From: Alphaproteobacteria bacterium | Lineage (GTDB): Bacteria; Pseudomonadota; Alphaproteobacteria; Rhodobacterales; Rhodobacteraceae | Reading direction: 5' to 3' | Assembly (NCBI GenBank): GCA_013151335.1 | Contig: JAADIJ010000003.1 | Span: 1 to 46,114, forward strand | Length of the DNA: 46,114 nt | Part shown: in pieces, positions 10,001 to 17,512 of the stretch | Layout: each line of letters starts with the position of its first letter | How positions within the stretch are numbered: the first letter of the stretch is position 1 | The notes under the pieces: generated by a model | Database searches by the model: none | Seen by the model: only the letters and a program-made list of their open reading frames with translations | What the model was told of the DNA's origin: nothing | Program-made: the position numbers and the translations under genes

Positions 10001-10492
10001 CCATCTCGCGAATCGCCTGACCAACCGCCTTGCGGATCACCGGCTCTCCCAGCCGTTTGACAGCACGATGAAGGGTTGCCGCCACCCGTCATCCGTTAAC
10101 ACTTTGCCCGTCAGCATCAGCGCCCAAGTGGACGCATTAACCAATGAAGAGCTAGAATGCCCCAAATGCGCTCCCCAAGCTGAAGGTGCGATTTTATCCT
10201 CAATCAACGCATCCACCGTCTGCGGATCGGGTACGCGCAACAACGCCTCGGCCAGACACATAAGCGCCACACCTTCATCGGTCGAAAGCCCGTATTCAGC
10301 CAGAAAAACCTCCATCAAGCCGGGCGCATTATCGCTGCGAATGGCCCGCACCAAATCGACCGCGCGGTCGGTGATTTTACGACGGGTTTCAACATTCAGG
10401 GGCTCTGCGCCCTCCAGCCGTTTCAATACCTGAACTTCGTCATCCAGATGGGTCGAGTTGATGGTTTGGCGCAGGGCTTGAAGGGACGACAT
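7026..10492 (-). pseudogene. putA: Bifunctional proline dehydrogenase / glutamate semialdehyde dehydrogenase, frameshifted
   Basis: PutA oxidises proline to pyrroline-5-carboxylate (FAD domain) and then to glutamate (NAD domain). The N-terminal ~150 residues (10492-10037) carry the helical block EGVALMCLAEALLRVPD and NASTWALMLTGKV. The remaining ~1,019 residues lie in another frame. They include the proline dehydrogenase barrel and an aldehyde dehydrogenase domain with SPWNFP, FTGST, ETGGLNA and catalytic GQRCSA. One base is missing from the run CCC at 10085-10087. Restoring it joins the parts smoothly (DDGVAATLHRAVKRLGEPV) into a 1,155-residue protein of normal length. The start at 10492 has AAGGAG upstream. 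No ribbon-helix-helix DNA-binding domain is present, consistent with control by the divergent putR. Whether the shift is real or a sequence error is open. Confidence 0.9.
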
Positions 10493-10556
10493 TGGCTCTC
10501 TCCTTGACGTAATCACGCGGCAACGCTATCAAAAAGCTTAAAGTCATGTTGCCTTG

Positions 10557-10592
10557 GTTTCGTATAATTTCGGCTCATAGCCTTTAGTTTCG
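10557..10592. promoter_or_regulatory. Possible PutR operator region between putA and putR
   Basis: GTTTCG occurs twice (10557-10562 and 10587-10592), 30 bases or about three helical turns apart, within the AT-rich 123-base divergent region. Lrp/AsnC proteins bind helically phased sites, so these may be operator halves. The evidence is weak. Confidence 0.25.
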
Positions 10593-10615
10593 CCATAAAT
10601 TAGGGCCTTTTCAGT

Positions 10616-11083
10616 ATGTTTGAAGATCAACACAGGAAACTTGACCGTTACGACGAGCAAATATTGGTGATCTTGTCCAAGGATGGACGCCTGCCGATCA
10701 CCGATCTAGCGCGTAAAATCGGCCTCTCCAAAAGCCCTTGTCAGGTGCGGGTGGGGCGGCTGCAAAAACAGGGTTATATCCTCGGGTTTCGGGCCACACT
10801 GAACGCCGAAAAACTGGGCCAAGACCATGTGGCTTTTGTCGAGGTCAAACTGACCGACACCACCGAGCGCGCGCTTGATGCCTTCAACCAAGCCGTGCGC
10901 ACTGTGCCAGAGATCGAGCAGTGCCATATGATCGCCGGCTCATTCGATTATCTGTTGAAAATCCGAACCACAAGCATCCGTACTTATCGGCAGGTTTTAG
11001 GCGAAACAATCTCCAATTTGCCCCATATTGGCAGCACCTCAACCCATGTTTCCATGCAGGCCGTTAAGGATAATGCCTATTAA
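10616..11083 (+). CDS. putR: Lrp/AsnC-family regulator, probable PutR
   Basis: This 155-residue regulator has an N-terminal helix-turn-helix (about residues 10-60: YDEQILVILSKDGR, then LARKIGLSKSPCQVRVGRL). A RAM ligand-binding domain follows (about 70-148) with the typical GSFDYLLKI block. It lies divergent from putA. In many alphaproteobacteria such a gene is PutR, a proline-responsive activator of putA. That function is inferred from position and family. The ATG at 10616 gives the usual length for the family. Confidence 0.88.
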   Translation: MFEDQHRKLDRYDEQILVILSKDGRLPITDLARKIGLSKSPCQVRVGRLQKQGYILGFRATLNAEKLGQDHVAFVEVKLTDTTERALDAFNQAVRTVPEIEQCHMIAGSFDYLLKIRTTSIRTYRQVLGETISNLPHIGSTSTHVSMQAVKDNAY

Positions 11084-11161
11084 CCTTTCGAACCTACAGC
11101 CAGTCCCCGTAAAAATCCGCGCACTATAGGAAGACGTGTTAAAAAATCCGTCCTTCACCCC

Positions 11162-12235
11162 CTAGCCAGAGTTTTCCAGCTTGGCCCGCGATAACATCCC
11201 GAACAAATCACGCGGATCATCCGGGTCTGCCAGCAGGTCCAAATTCATATATTGGCCGGTTTTTTGCAACTGGTCGCGCACAAATCGCAAGGCTGAAAAA
11301 TCCTCAATCGCAAAGCCCACCGAGTCAAAAAGCGTGATCTCGGCGCGGTCGCTGCGCCCCGGAGCCTCGCCTAAAAATACCCGCCAAAGCTCGGTCACCG
11401 GATGGTCGGCGCTAAGCTGCTGGATTTCGCCCTCAACCCGCGTTTGAGGTGGGTATTCAACAAAGATATTGGCGCGCAGCAGGATGTCGTGATGCAGCTC
11501 GGTTTTACCCGGACAATCACCCCCAATCGCGTTGATATGTACCCCGCTGCCGACCAAATTATCGGTCAATATCGTGGCATATTGCTTGTCTGCGGTACAG
11601 GTTGTGATGATGGAAGCCCCCGAAACAGCATCTTCAACAGATGTGCATGGGACCACATCAATCCCCATATTTTCTATATTAACCAACGCCTTAGATGTCG
11701 CCCTCGGGTCAACATCAAACAGCCGGACGCGGTCTATGCCACAAATTGCCTTAAACGCTGCCACTTGGAATTCGCACTGCGCCCCATTGCCGATCACCGC
11801 CATCACGCGCGCGCCTTCTGGTGCCAAATACCGCGCAGCAAGAGCGGACATCGCCGCCGTTCGCAGCGCAGTCAGCAAAGTCATTTCCGACAGCAACACC
11901 GGATAGCCATTACCGACATTGGCCAAGAGACCAAACGCCGTAACCGTCTGCAACCCCTCTTTGGTGTTTTTTGGGTGGCCGTTAACATATTTGAAACCAT
12001 AAACCTCACCGTCGCTGGTCGGCATCAACTCAATCACCCCTTCACTGGAATGCGATGCAACCCGAGGGGTCTTGTCGAACATCTCCCAACGCCGAAAATC
12101 CTGCTCGATATATTCGGCCAGCCCAATCAAAACCTGCTCCAGACCGATGGCATGAACCAGCTTCATCATGTGATCGACGCTGACAAATGGCACCATTGCC
12201 AATTTCGACGGGGGGGGCGCTTTCGCCGTGCTCAT
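11162..12235 (-). CDS. ocd: Ornithine cyclodeaminase
   Basis: The enzyme converts L-ornithine directly to L-proline and ammonia, using bound NAD+. The 357-residue product belongs to the OCD/mu-crystallin family. It has a substrate region with MPTSDGEVYGFKYVNGHP, a Rossmann segment AVIGNGAQCEFQ, and HINAIGGDCPGKTEL. The Gly-Asp-Cys-Pro block marks true ornithine cyclodeaminases rather than alanine dehydrogenase-like relatives. The ATG at 12235 has GAAGGG 7-8 bases upstream. It follows arginase by 14 bases in one transcript. Together with putA it completes conversion of arginine to glutamate through proline. Confidence 0.92.
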   Translation of the reverse strand: MSTAKAPPPSKLAMVPFVSVDHMMKLVHAIGLEQVLIGLAEYIEQDFRRWEMFDKTPRVASHSSEGVIELMPTSDGEVYGFKYVNGHPKNTKEGLQTVTAFGLLANVGNGYPVLLSEMTLLTALRTAAMSALAARYLAPEGARVMAVIGNGAQCEFQVAAFKAICGIDRVRLFDVDPRATSKALVNIENMGIDVVPCTSVEDAVSGASIITTCTADKQYATILTDNLVGSGVHINAIGGDCPGKTELHHDILLRANIFVEYPPQTRVEGEIQQLSADHPVTELWRVFLGEAPGRSDRAEITLFDSVGFAIEDFSALRFVRDQLQKTGQYMNLDLLADPDDPRDLFGMLSRAKLENSG

Positions 12236-12249
12236 CTTAATACCCTTCC

Positions 12250-13176
12250 TCAAAATCTGTTGGTTGGACGGTCAAGAACCTTGCGCCCCATCAAACTGCC
12301 GGTCAGATCAACCATCAGTTGGGCGGTTCGTCCGCGCTCATCCAAAAACGGATTTAGCTCCACCAGATCAAGCGAACTTACCAAACCAGTATCGCAGAGC
12401 GTCTCCATAATCAGATGTGCTTCGCGAAAAGTGGCCCCGCCCGGAACCGTGGTCCCGACCGCCGGGGCAATTGCCGGATCAAGAAAATCGACATCAAAGC
12501 TCACATGCAGCAACCCGTTCGCAGCCTTGACTTTCGCCAAAAACTTGTGCAGCGGTGGCAAGATACCTGTCTCGTCAATAGAGCGCATATCATTGACATC
12601 TATAGATAATTCGGCCAAGCGTCGTTTTTCGATTGGATCTACGGACCGAATTCCCATCATGCAGATATTTTCAAACGGCACCGGATTTTTCAGCTTCGGG
12701 AAATACGGCTCAAACCCCGGCAAGCCGGTAAAATACGCGAGCGGAACTCCGTGCAAATTGCCACTTTCGGTCGTGTCCGGTGAGTGTATGTCCGGGTGAG
12801 CGTCGAGCCAAAGCACAAACAGGGGCCGGTCCAAATCGGCCGCATGCTGCGCCATTCCGGCGACCGTGCCTGCAGCAAGACAGTGATCGCCCCCAAGAAA
12901 TATCGCAAACCCTTTGGTCGCCGCCGCTTTGGCGGTTTCGGTCAGCGCAGCGGTCCAGCCAATCATCGCTTCGGGGTGGCGCGCGCCAGAAAGCGCATTC
13001 TCAGGCAGCGGCAACATCCGAGGTGTGACGTCACCTTGATCGCAAACCGTGTGACCGAGGTTTTCAAGCATCGCGCCAAGCCCCGCCGTGCGATATGATG
13101 CAGGGCCCATGATACATCCGGCCTGACTCGCTCCGGTTTCAACCGGCGCACCTACGAGGATACAGTGTTTGCTCAA
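12250..13176 (-). CDS. rocF: Arginase
   Basis: Arginase hydrolyses L-arginine to L-ornithine and urea with two Mn2+ ions. I place the start at TTG 13176, since AGGAG lies 7 bases before it and the product begins in register with family members (SKHCILVGAPVETG). This gives 308 residues, the usual size. Metal ligands are visible: His98 (GGDHC), Asp125, His127 and Asp129 (WLDAHPD), and Asp228 and Asp230 (SFDVDFLDP). Upstream frame extension to 13281 would cover the regulatory region and is rejected. It forms an operon with ocd and is divergent from an AsnC-type regulator. Confidence 0.93.
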   Translation of the reverse strand: MSKHCILVGAPVETGASQAGCIMGPASYRTAGLGAMLENLGHTVCDQGDVTPRMLPLPENALSGARHPEAMIGWTAALTETAKAAATKGFAIFLGGDHCLAAGTVAGMAQHAADLDRPLFVLWLDAHPDIHSPDTTESGNLHGVPLAYFTGLPGFEPYFPKLKNPVPFENICMMGIRSVDPIEKRRLAELSIDVNDMRSIDETGILPPLHKFLAKVKAANGLLHVSFDVDFLDPAIAPAVGTTVPGGATFREAHLIMETLCDTGLVSSLDLVELNPFLDERGRTAQLMVDLTGSLMGRKVLDRPTNRF

Positions 13177-13232
13177 GCTAGCTCTCCTGAAATTACTGGA
13201 ATTTACCCATTCTAGACCGTGAAATCGCCTCA

Positions 13233-13293
13233 AATTAGTCCATAAATTGCGCAAATTAGTTGGTGACTGATCAATCTGCATAGTCTAATTAGT
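13233..13293. promoter_or_regulatory. Three AATTAGT repeats between arginase and its regulator
   Basis: AATTAGT occurs at 13233-13239, 13254-13260 and 13287-13293. The spacings of 21 and 33 bases are close to two and three helical turns. The repeats fill the divergent control region and the last one abuts the regulator start. They are good candidates for binding sites of the adjacent Lrp/AsnC-family protein. Confidence 0.45.
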
Positions 13294-13297
13294 CATA

Positions 13298-13762
13298 ATG
13301 GATAGTAGCGATCAAAAGATCATCGCCGCGCTTCGTAAAGATGGCCGCGCATCGATCTCGACCCTCGCCGCCGATCTGTCCCTGTCGCGCACCACCGTAA
13401 AGACGCGAATTGATCGCCTGCTGGCCAGCGGCGAAATCGTTGGTTTTACCGTCGTTTTGCCTCGGGACGCTATCCAAGCCCCGGTGCGCGGCCAGATGAT
13501 GATCTCGATTGCGGGGCGCGGAACCGAGCGGGTCATTCGCCAGCTTTCAGCCATGAGCGCGGTCGAAATCTTGCACACAACCAACGGCAAATGGGATTTA
13601 ATCGCGGAACTTAGTGCTGACAGTTTGAAACAGCTTGATGGAATTCTGCGCCAAATCCGCCTGATGGACGGCATTTCAACCAGCGAAACCAACCTGCTAT
13701 TGGCAACCCGGAAAATGTCACGCGCGGCTTCATCCGCCGGGCATTCAACCGATCCGCAATAG
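13298..13762 (+). CDS. Lrp/AsnC-family regulator next to arginase
   Basis: This 154-residue protein has an N-terminal winged helix-turn-helix (residues 1-55: SSDQKIIAALRKDGRASI and LSRTTVKTRIDRL). A RAM-type domain covers about 65-140. It is divergent from the arginase-ocd operon with about 120 bases between start codons. In Agrobacterium and Brucella relatives such genes regulate arginine catabolism, so arginine-dependent control of the operon is the likely role by inference. It is only distantly similar to putR in this window. Confidence 0.87.
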   Translation: MDSSDQKIIAALRKDGRASISTLAADLSLSRTTVKTRIDRLLASGEIVGFTVVLPRDAIQAPVRGQMMISIAGRGTERVIRQLSAMSAVEILHTTNGKWDLIAELSADSLKQLDGILRQIRLMDGISTSETNLLLATRKMSRAASSAGHSTDPQ

Positions 13763-13773
13763 AAAACCCGCGC

Positions 13774-14430
13774 TCAAAACGGACAAGATGCCTTAAATTT
13801 TACTCTTTTTCCACCGTCAGGATGATATATCGTCAAGCTCTCCGCGTGCAGCATCAAACGGTCCGAGGCCGCAAGCGCCGCCCCCGTTGCGTAAAACCTG
13901 TCGCCCAAGATGGGATGACCAATCGCCAACATATGCACCCTTAACTGATGGCTCCTCCCTGTTTTAGGCATTAGTTTCAACGCTGTAACTCGCTCCGTTC
14001 GCGAAATAACCGACCAGCGGGTTTGTGCGAGTTTGCCGGTTTCAGCGCAGATTTTTTGCAGCGGTCGATTGGGCCAGTCAACAATTAGCGGCAAATCGAC
14101 CTCACCGTCATCAGGACTGACCTCCCCCCAAACCTCCGCACGGTAAGTTTTCTCCACATGGCGGCGCTCAAACTGCAAGCCAAGATGGCGTTGAGAGGCG
14201 CGCGTCATCGCAAAAACCATCAGCCCCGACGTATCCATGTCCAACCGATGCACCAGTAACGCCTCGGGAAAGGTCGCTTTTACTCTGGTTTCAAGACAAT
14301 CTTTATGGTCCTCGGCCTTGCCCGGCACTGACAACAATCCAGTCGGCTTATCTACCAACAGCAATTCATCGTCGCGATAAATTACGGTAACCGGACCGCT
14401 CGGCGGGCAATATTGAAAACTATTGTTCAT
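13774..14430 (-). CDS. rluA: RluA-family pseudouridine synthase
   Basis: RluA isomerises specific uridines to pseudouridine in 23S rRNA and, in E. coli, also tRNA. Starting at 14430 the protein has 219 residues, equal to E. coli RluA. Catalytic Asp64 falls in HRLDMDTSGLM at the family position. Other blocks are LLVDKPTGLLSVPGK, KTYRAEVWG and LMPKTGRSHQLRVHM. An ATG nine bases earlier (14439) is an alternative start. No S4 domain is present, as expected for the RluA subgroup. It converges on the AsnC-type gene. Confidence 0.9.
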   Translation of the reverse strand: MNNSFQYCPPSGPVTVIYRDDELLLVDKPTGLLSVPGKAEDHKDCLETRVKATFPEALLVHRLDMDTSGLMVFAMTRASQRHLGLQFERRHVEKTYRAEVWGEVSPDDGEVDLPLIVDWPNRPLQKICAETGKLAQTRWSVISRTERVTALKLMPKTGRSHQLRVHMLAIGHPILGDRFYATGAALAASDRLMLHAESLTIYHPDGGKRVKFKASCPF

Positions 14431-14538
14431 GGCCTTCATAAATAACCCATGCTGCGCGGTAATTGCGATTTGCTCTTGTATTTATGGTCCATTCATCCGA
14501 CTCTTCCAGCTGAAAACGTCAAGTTAGGATCGCCCAAA

Positions 14539-14937
14539 ATGCACCCGACAATCCGACGCATGCAAGCCATTATCACCAATCGCGACTCCGCTGCAATCGG
14601 CTCAATTCTCGCGGAAAACATAGAATTCCTACCGCCAACCTATTGGAAAACATGGACCGGACGCGAGACCGTATCCCTGATACTTGGCCATGTATTCACC
14701 GTGTTAACCGATTTTCGCTATCGTCGCGTTTTGGGCGATGATCTTGACTGGTCTCTGGAGTTCCTCTGTAAAATAAACGACTTGGATGCCGTTGGCGTCG
14801 ATCTTATTACGCTTGATAGTCAAGGGTTGATTGTCAGATTCGAAGTGGTAATGCGCCCGCAGAAATCCGTTGCTGCCTTGCGAAAAGCCATGAATGCCCA
14901 CGTTTTGGCCGACCCAAATATTTTGCACCACCAATAG
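14539..14937 (+). CDS. SnoaL-like / NTF2-fold protein
   Basis: This 132-residue protein has the pattern of the SnoaL-like NTF2 fold. An N-terminal helix with repeated short helices (AIITNRDSAAIGSILAENIEFLPP) leads into a YWKTWTGRETVSLILGHVF segment and then alternating strands ending in LDSQGLIVRFEVVMRP. Such domains act as small enzymes or binding modules with widely varying substrates, so no reaction can be named. The ATG at 14539 is preferred over an ATG at 14449 because the first 30 residues of the longer frame do not resemble the fold and AGGA lies upstream of 14539. Confidence 0.7.
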   Translation: MHPTIRRMQAIITNRDSAAIGSILAENIEFLPPTYWKTWTGRETVSLILGHVFTVLTDFRYRRVLGDDLDWSLEFLCKINDLDAVGVDLITLDSQGLIVRFEVVMRPQKSVAALRKAMNAHVLADPNILHHQ

Positions 14938-15008
14938 CCAGAGCCGCAGAAAATTTTCCGGCATCACCCCTCATGACCGCCCCGATCAAGCCATATGCGC
15001 CCCCATGT

Positions 15009-17453
15009 TCACATTCTTACCCGCAGAGATTTCGGGTCATAGAGTGGTTTTAACGAAATTCGCGCCTTCACCCGCACCCCGGCAACATCAATTTCATAAC
15101 TTGAAGCAAGAACCTCCTCGTGACTTTGACCTTTGCACGGAACATAACCCATGCCGACCGCCGCGCCCAAGCTGTGGCCATAATTCCCGCTAGAGAGATA
15201 TCCTACAATCTCGCCATCCCGCAAAATCGGCTCGTTGTGGTAAAGCATTGGCTCTGGGTCAGTTAGTAAAAACTGTGCCAAACGTTTTTCCAGCCCATTT
15301 TCCCTTCTGGCCAATACTGCGTCACGGCCAATGAAATCGTGCTTGTCCATTTTGACTGCAAAGCCAAGCCCCGCCTCCAAAACGTGATCCTCGCAGGTGA
15401 TATCATGACCGAAATGGCGAAACCCTTTTTCGATCCTGCAACTATCCATCATATGCAGACCACATAGTTGCGCCCCGAACCCCAAACCGGCTTGGTGCAG
15501 GGTTTCGAACACATGGCCACACATATCAGCGGAGACATATATCTCCCAGCCAAGCTCCCCCACGTAAGAGACCCGATGTACCCGCGCCAGTCCCATGCCA
15601 ATCTCGATCTGCTGCGCCGTTCCGAATGGGTTAATTTCATTGCTAAAATCATTCGGTGAGACGGCCTGCATCAGCGCCCGGGCATTTGGCCCCATCACCG
15701 CCAACACCCCATCACTCGCGGTAACATCCGTAATGATGGCACGCCAGCTACCTTGATGTCGACGCATCCAAGTCTCGTCCGCCAAACGGCTTGCGGCAGG
15801 GGTTACCACCAGAAAACTGTCGCCGCTTAGGCGGGTGACGGTGACATCGGCCTCGATCCCTCCCCGCGTATTTAAAAACTGCGTATAAACGATTTTGCCC
15901 ACCGGCACCGCCATATCGGCCCCGCAAATATGGTTCAAAAACGCCTCAGCATCTGGGCCTTCAACCCGTAATTTTCCAAATGAGGACATGTCGTATATCC
16001 CCACATTCTCGCGCACAGCCCGATGCTCAGACGCACTGTTTTCAAACCAGTTCTGGCGCTTCCAGCTATATTCATATGCGCGCACCTGACCCGGACGTGC
16101 AAACCAGTTTGCCCGTTCCCATCCCGCAACTTCGCCCATGACAGCCCCCTGATCCAACAGGTGCTGATGAAATGGCGAGCGTCTAATCCCTCTGGCCGTC
16201 GCCTTCTGCCGATAAGGAAAATGGTCCGCATATAGCAATCCAAGCGCCTCTTTAGACCGCTCAAACAGATATGTCTTATTGCCCTGAAACGGTTGATTTC
16301 GCACGACATCAACATCGCCCAGATCAAATGGTTTTTCGCCCTCCTCCATCCACTGCGCCAACGCCATCCCAGCCCCACCGGCGGACTGGATACCGATGGA
16401 GTTAAAACCAGCGGCCACATAATAGTTCTCAACCTCCGGGCTTTGACCCAGATTATAGGCATCATCCGGGGTAAAGCTTTCAGGACCGTTAAAAAATGTG
16501 TGAATTCCCGCATTTTCCAATAGAGGCATCCGCGCAATCGCCCGCTCCAATATTGGCTCGAAATGGTCGAAATCCTCCGGCAACTGGTCAAACTCAAACC
16601 CCTCGGGAATGCCGTCCATCCCCCAAGGTTTTGCGTTCGGCTCAAACGCGCCCAACAGATATTTTCCCGCGTCCTCCTTATAATAGGCGCATTCATCGGG
16701 CACGCGAAGCACCGGCATTTGCTCCAAACCCTTGATCGGTTCGGTCACAATATAAAAGTGTTCACAGGCATGCAGCGGTACATTCACGCCCGCCATTCGC
16801 CCGACTTCATGCCCCCACATCCCCGCGCAATTAACCACAAAATCAACGTCAATTTCACCACGCGCATCCCCTTGCTGCCAATGGACACTAGCCGCCCGTC
16901 CGCCCGTTGTATCTATCGCCGTAACCTTGACGTTTTCAGCCACCAAAGCCCCTCGCATCCGCGCACCTTTTGCCAGCGCCAGCGCGATATTTGCTGGGTC
17001 GCCCTGCCCGTCCGTCGGCAGCCAAACACCAGCTTTCACATCCCGGATATTCAAATGCGGATATCGACCAAGCACCTCTTTTGGCGAGATTTCCTCCACT
17101 GGCACCCCAAACGCACGAGCCATGGCAGCAGCGCGAAAAATCTCTTCGCGCCGCGCATCAGTCAGGGCAACCGTGATTGACCCAACCGTGCGAATTCCGG
17201 TGGCAATACCGGTTTCAGCTTCAAGCCCGCCATAAAGCTCCGCCGAATAGCGCGCCAGTTTGGTCATATTGGCGCTCGCCCGTAACTGCCCGATCAAGCC
17301 CGCCGCATGCCAAGTGGTTCCACTGGTCAGCTTTTTTCGCTCCAGCAAAACCACATCCCTCCAGCCAAGCTTGGCCAAATGATAGGCCACAGAGCAGCCG
17401 ATAATACCGCCGCCAATGATGACAACACGGGCCTTACGAGGAAGATCGTGCAT
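15009..17453 (-). CDS. FAD-dependent oxidoreductase with GcvT domain (dimethylglycine/sarcosine dehydrogenase-like), second copy
   Basis: This 814-residue two-domain enzyme probably removes an N-methyl group oxidatively. The N-terminal DAO domain (about 1-390) has the FAD dinucleotide motif [21 protein letters not shown]. It also has TTWHAAG with His49, the residue that binds FAD covalently in dimethylglycine and sarcosine dehydrogenases. The C-terminal half (about 430-800) is the tetrahydrofolate-binding GcvT fold, with [12 protein letters not shown] and [12 protein letters not shown]. The enzyme would pass the one-carbon unit to folate or release it as formaldehyde. It is a tandem paralogue of the gene just upstream and the last gene of the operon. 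The exact substrate is unknown. Confidence 0.88.
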   Translation of the reverse strand: MHDLPRKARVVIIGGGIIGCSVAYHLAKLGWRDVVLLERKKLTSGTTWHAAGLIGQLRASANMTKLARYSAELYGGLEAETGIATGIRTVGSITVALTDARREEIFRAAAMARAFGVPVEEISPKEVLGRYPHLNIRDVKAGVWLPTDGQGDPANIALALAKGARMRGALVAENVKVTAIDTTGGRAASVHWQQGDARGEIDVDFVVNCAGMWGHEVGRMAGVNVPLHACEHFYIVTEPIKGLEQMPVLRVPDECAYYKEDAGKYLLGAFEPNAKPWGMDGIPEGFEFDQLPEDFDHFEPILERAIARMPLLENAGIHTFFNGPESFTPDDAYNLGQSPEVENYYVAAGFNSIGIQSAGGAGMALAQWMEEGEKPFDLGDVDVVRNQPFQGNKTYLFERSKEALGLLYADHFPYRQKATARGIRRSPFHQHLLDQGAVMGEVAGWERANWFARPGQVRAYEYSWKRQNWFENSASEHRAVRENVGIYDMSSFGKLRVEGPDAEAFLNHICGADMAVPVGKIVYTQFLNTRGGIEADVTVTRLSGDSFLVVTPAASRLADETWMRRHQGSWRAIITDVTASDGVLAVMGPNARALMQAVSPNDFSNEINPFGTAQQIEIGMGLARVHRVSYVGELGWEIYVSADMCGHVFETLHQAGLGFGAQLCGLHMMDSCRIEKGFRHFGHDITCEDHVLEAGLGFAVKMDKHDFIGRDAVLARRENGLEKRLAQFLLTDPEPMLYHNEPILRDGEIVGYLSSGNYGHSLGAAVGMGYVPCKGQSHEEVLASSYEIDVAGVRVKARISLKPLYDPKSLRVRM

Positions 17454-17512
17454 TTAGTTCACCCTTAAACTTAGTTCAATAACACCGACATTCACGACCA
17501 TTTTCACAAGCT

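Noticed and set aside
11402-12799. A 465-codon open frame on the plus strand
   Set aside because: It is antisense to ocd and arginase, whose catalytic motifs are clear on the other strand.
13177-13281. An N-terminal extension of arginase up to 13281
   Set aside because: It would place the regulator's operator region inside the coding sequence, and a Shine-Dalgarno sequence supports TTG 13176.
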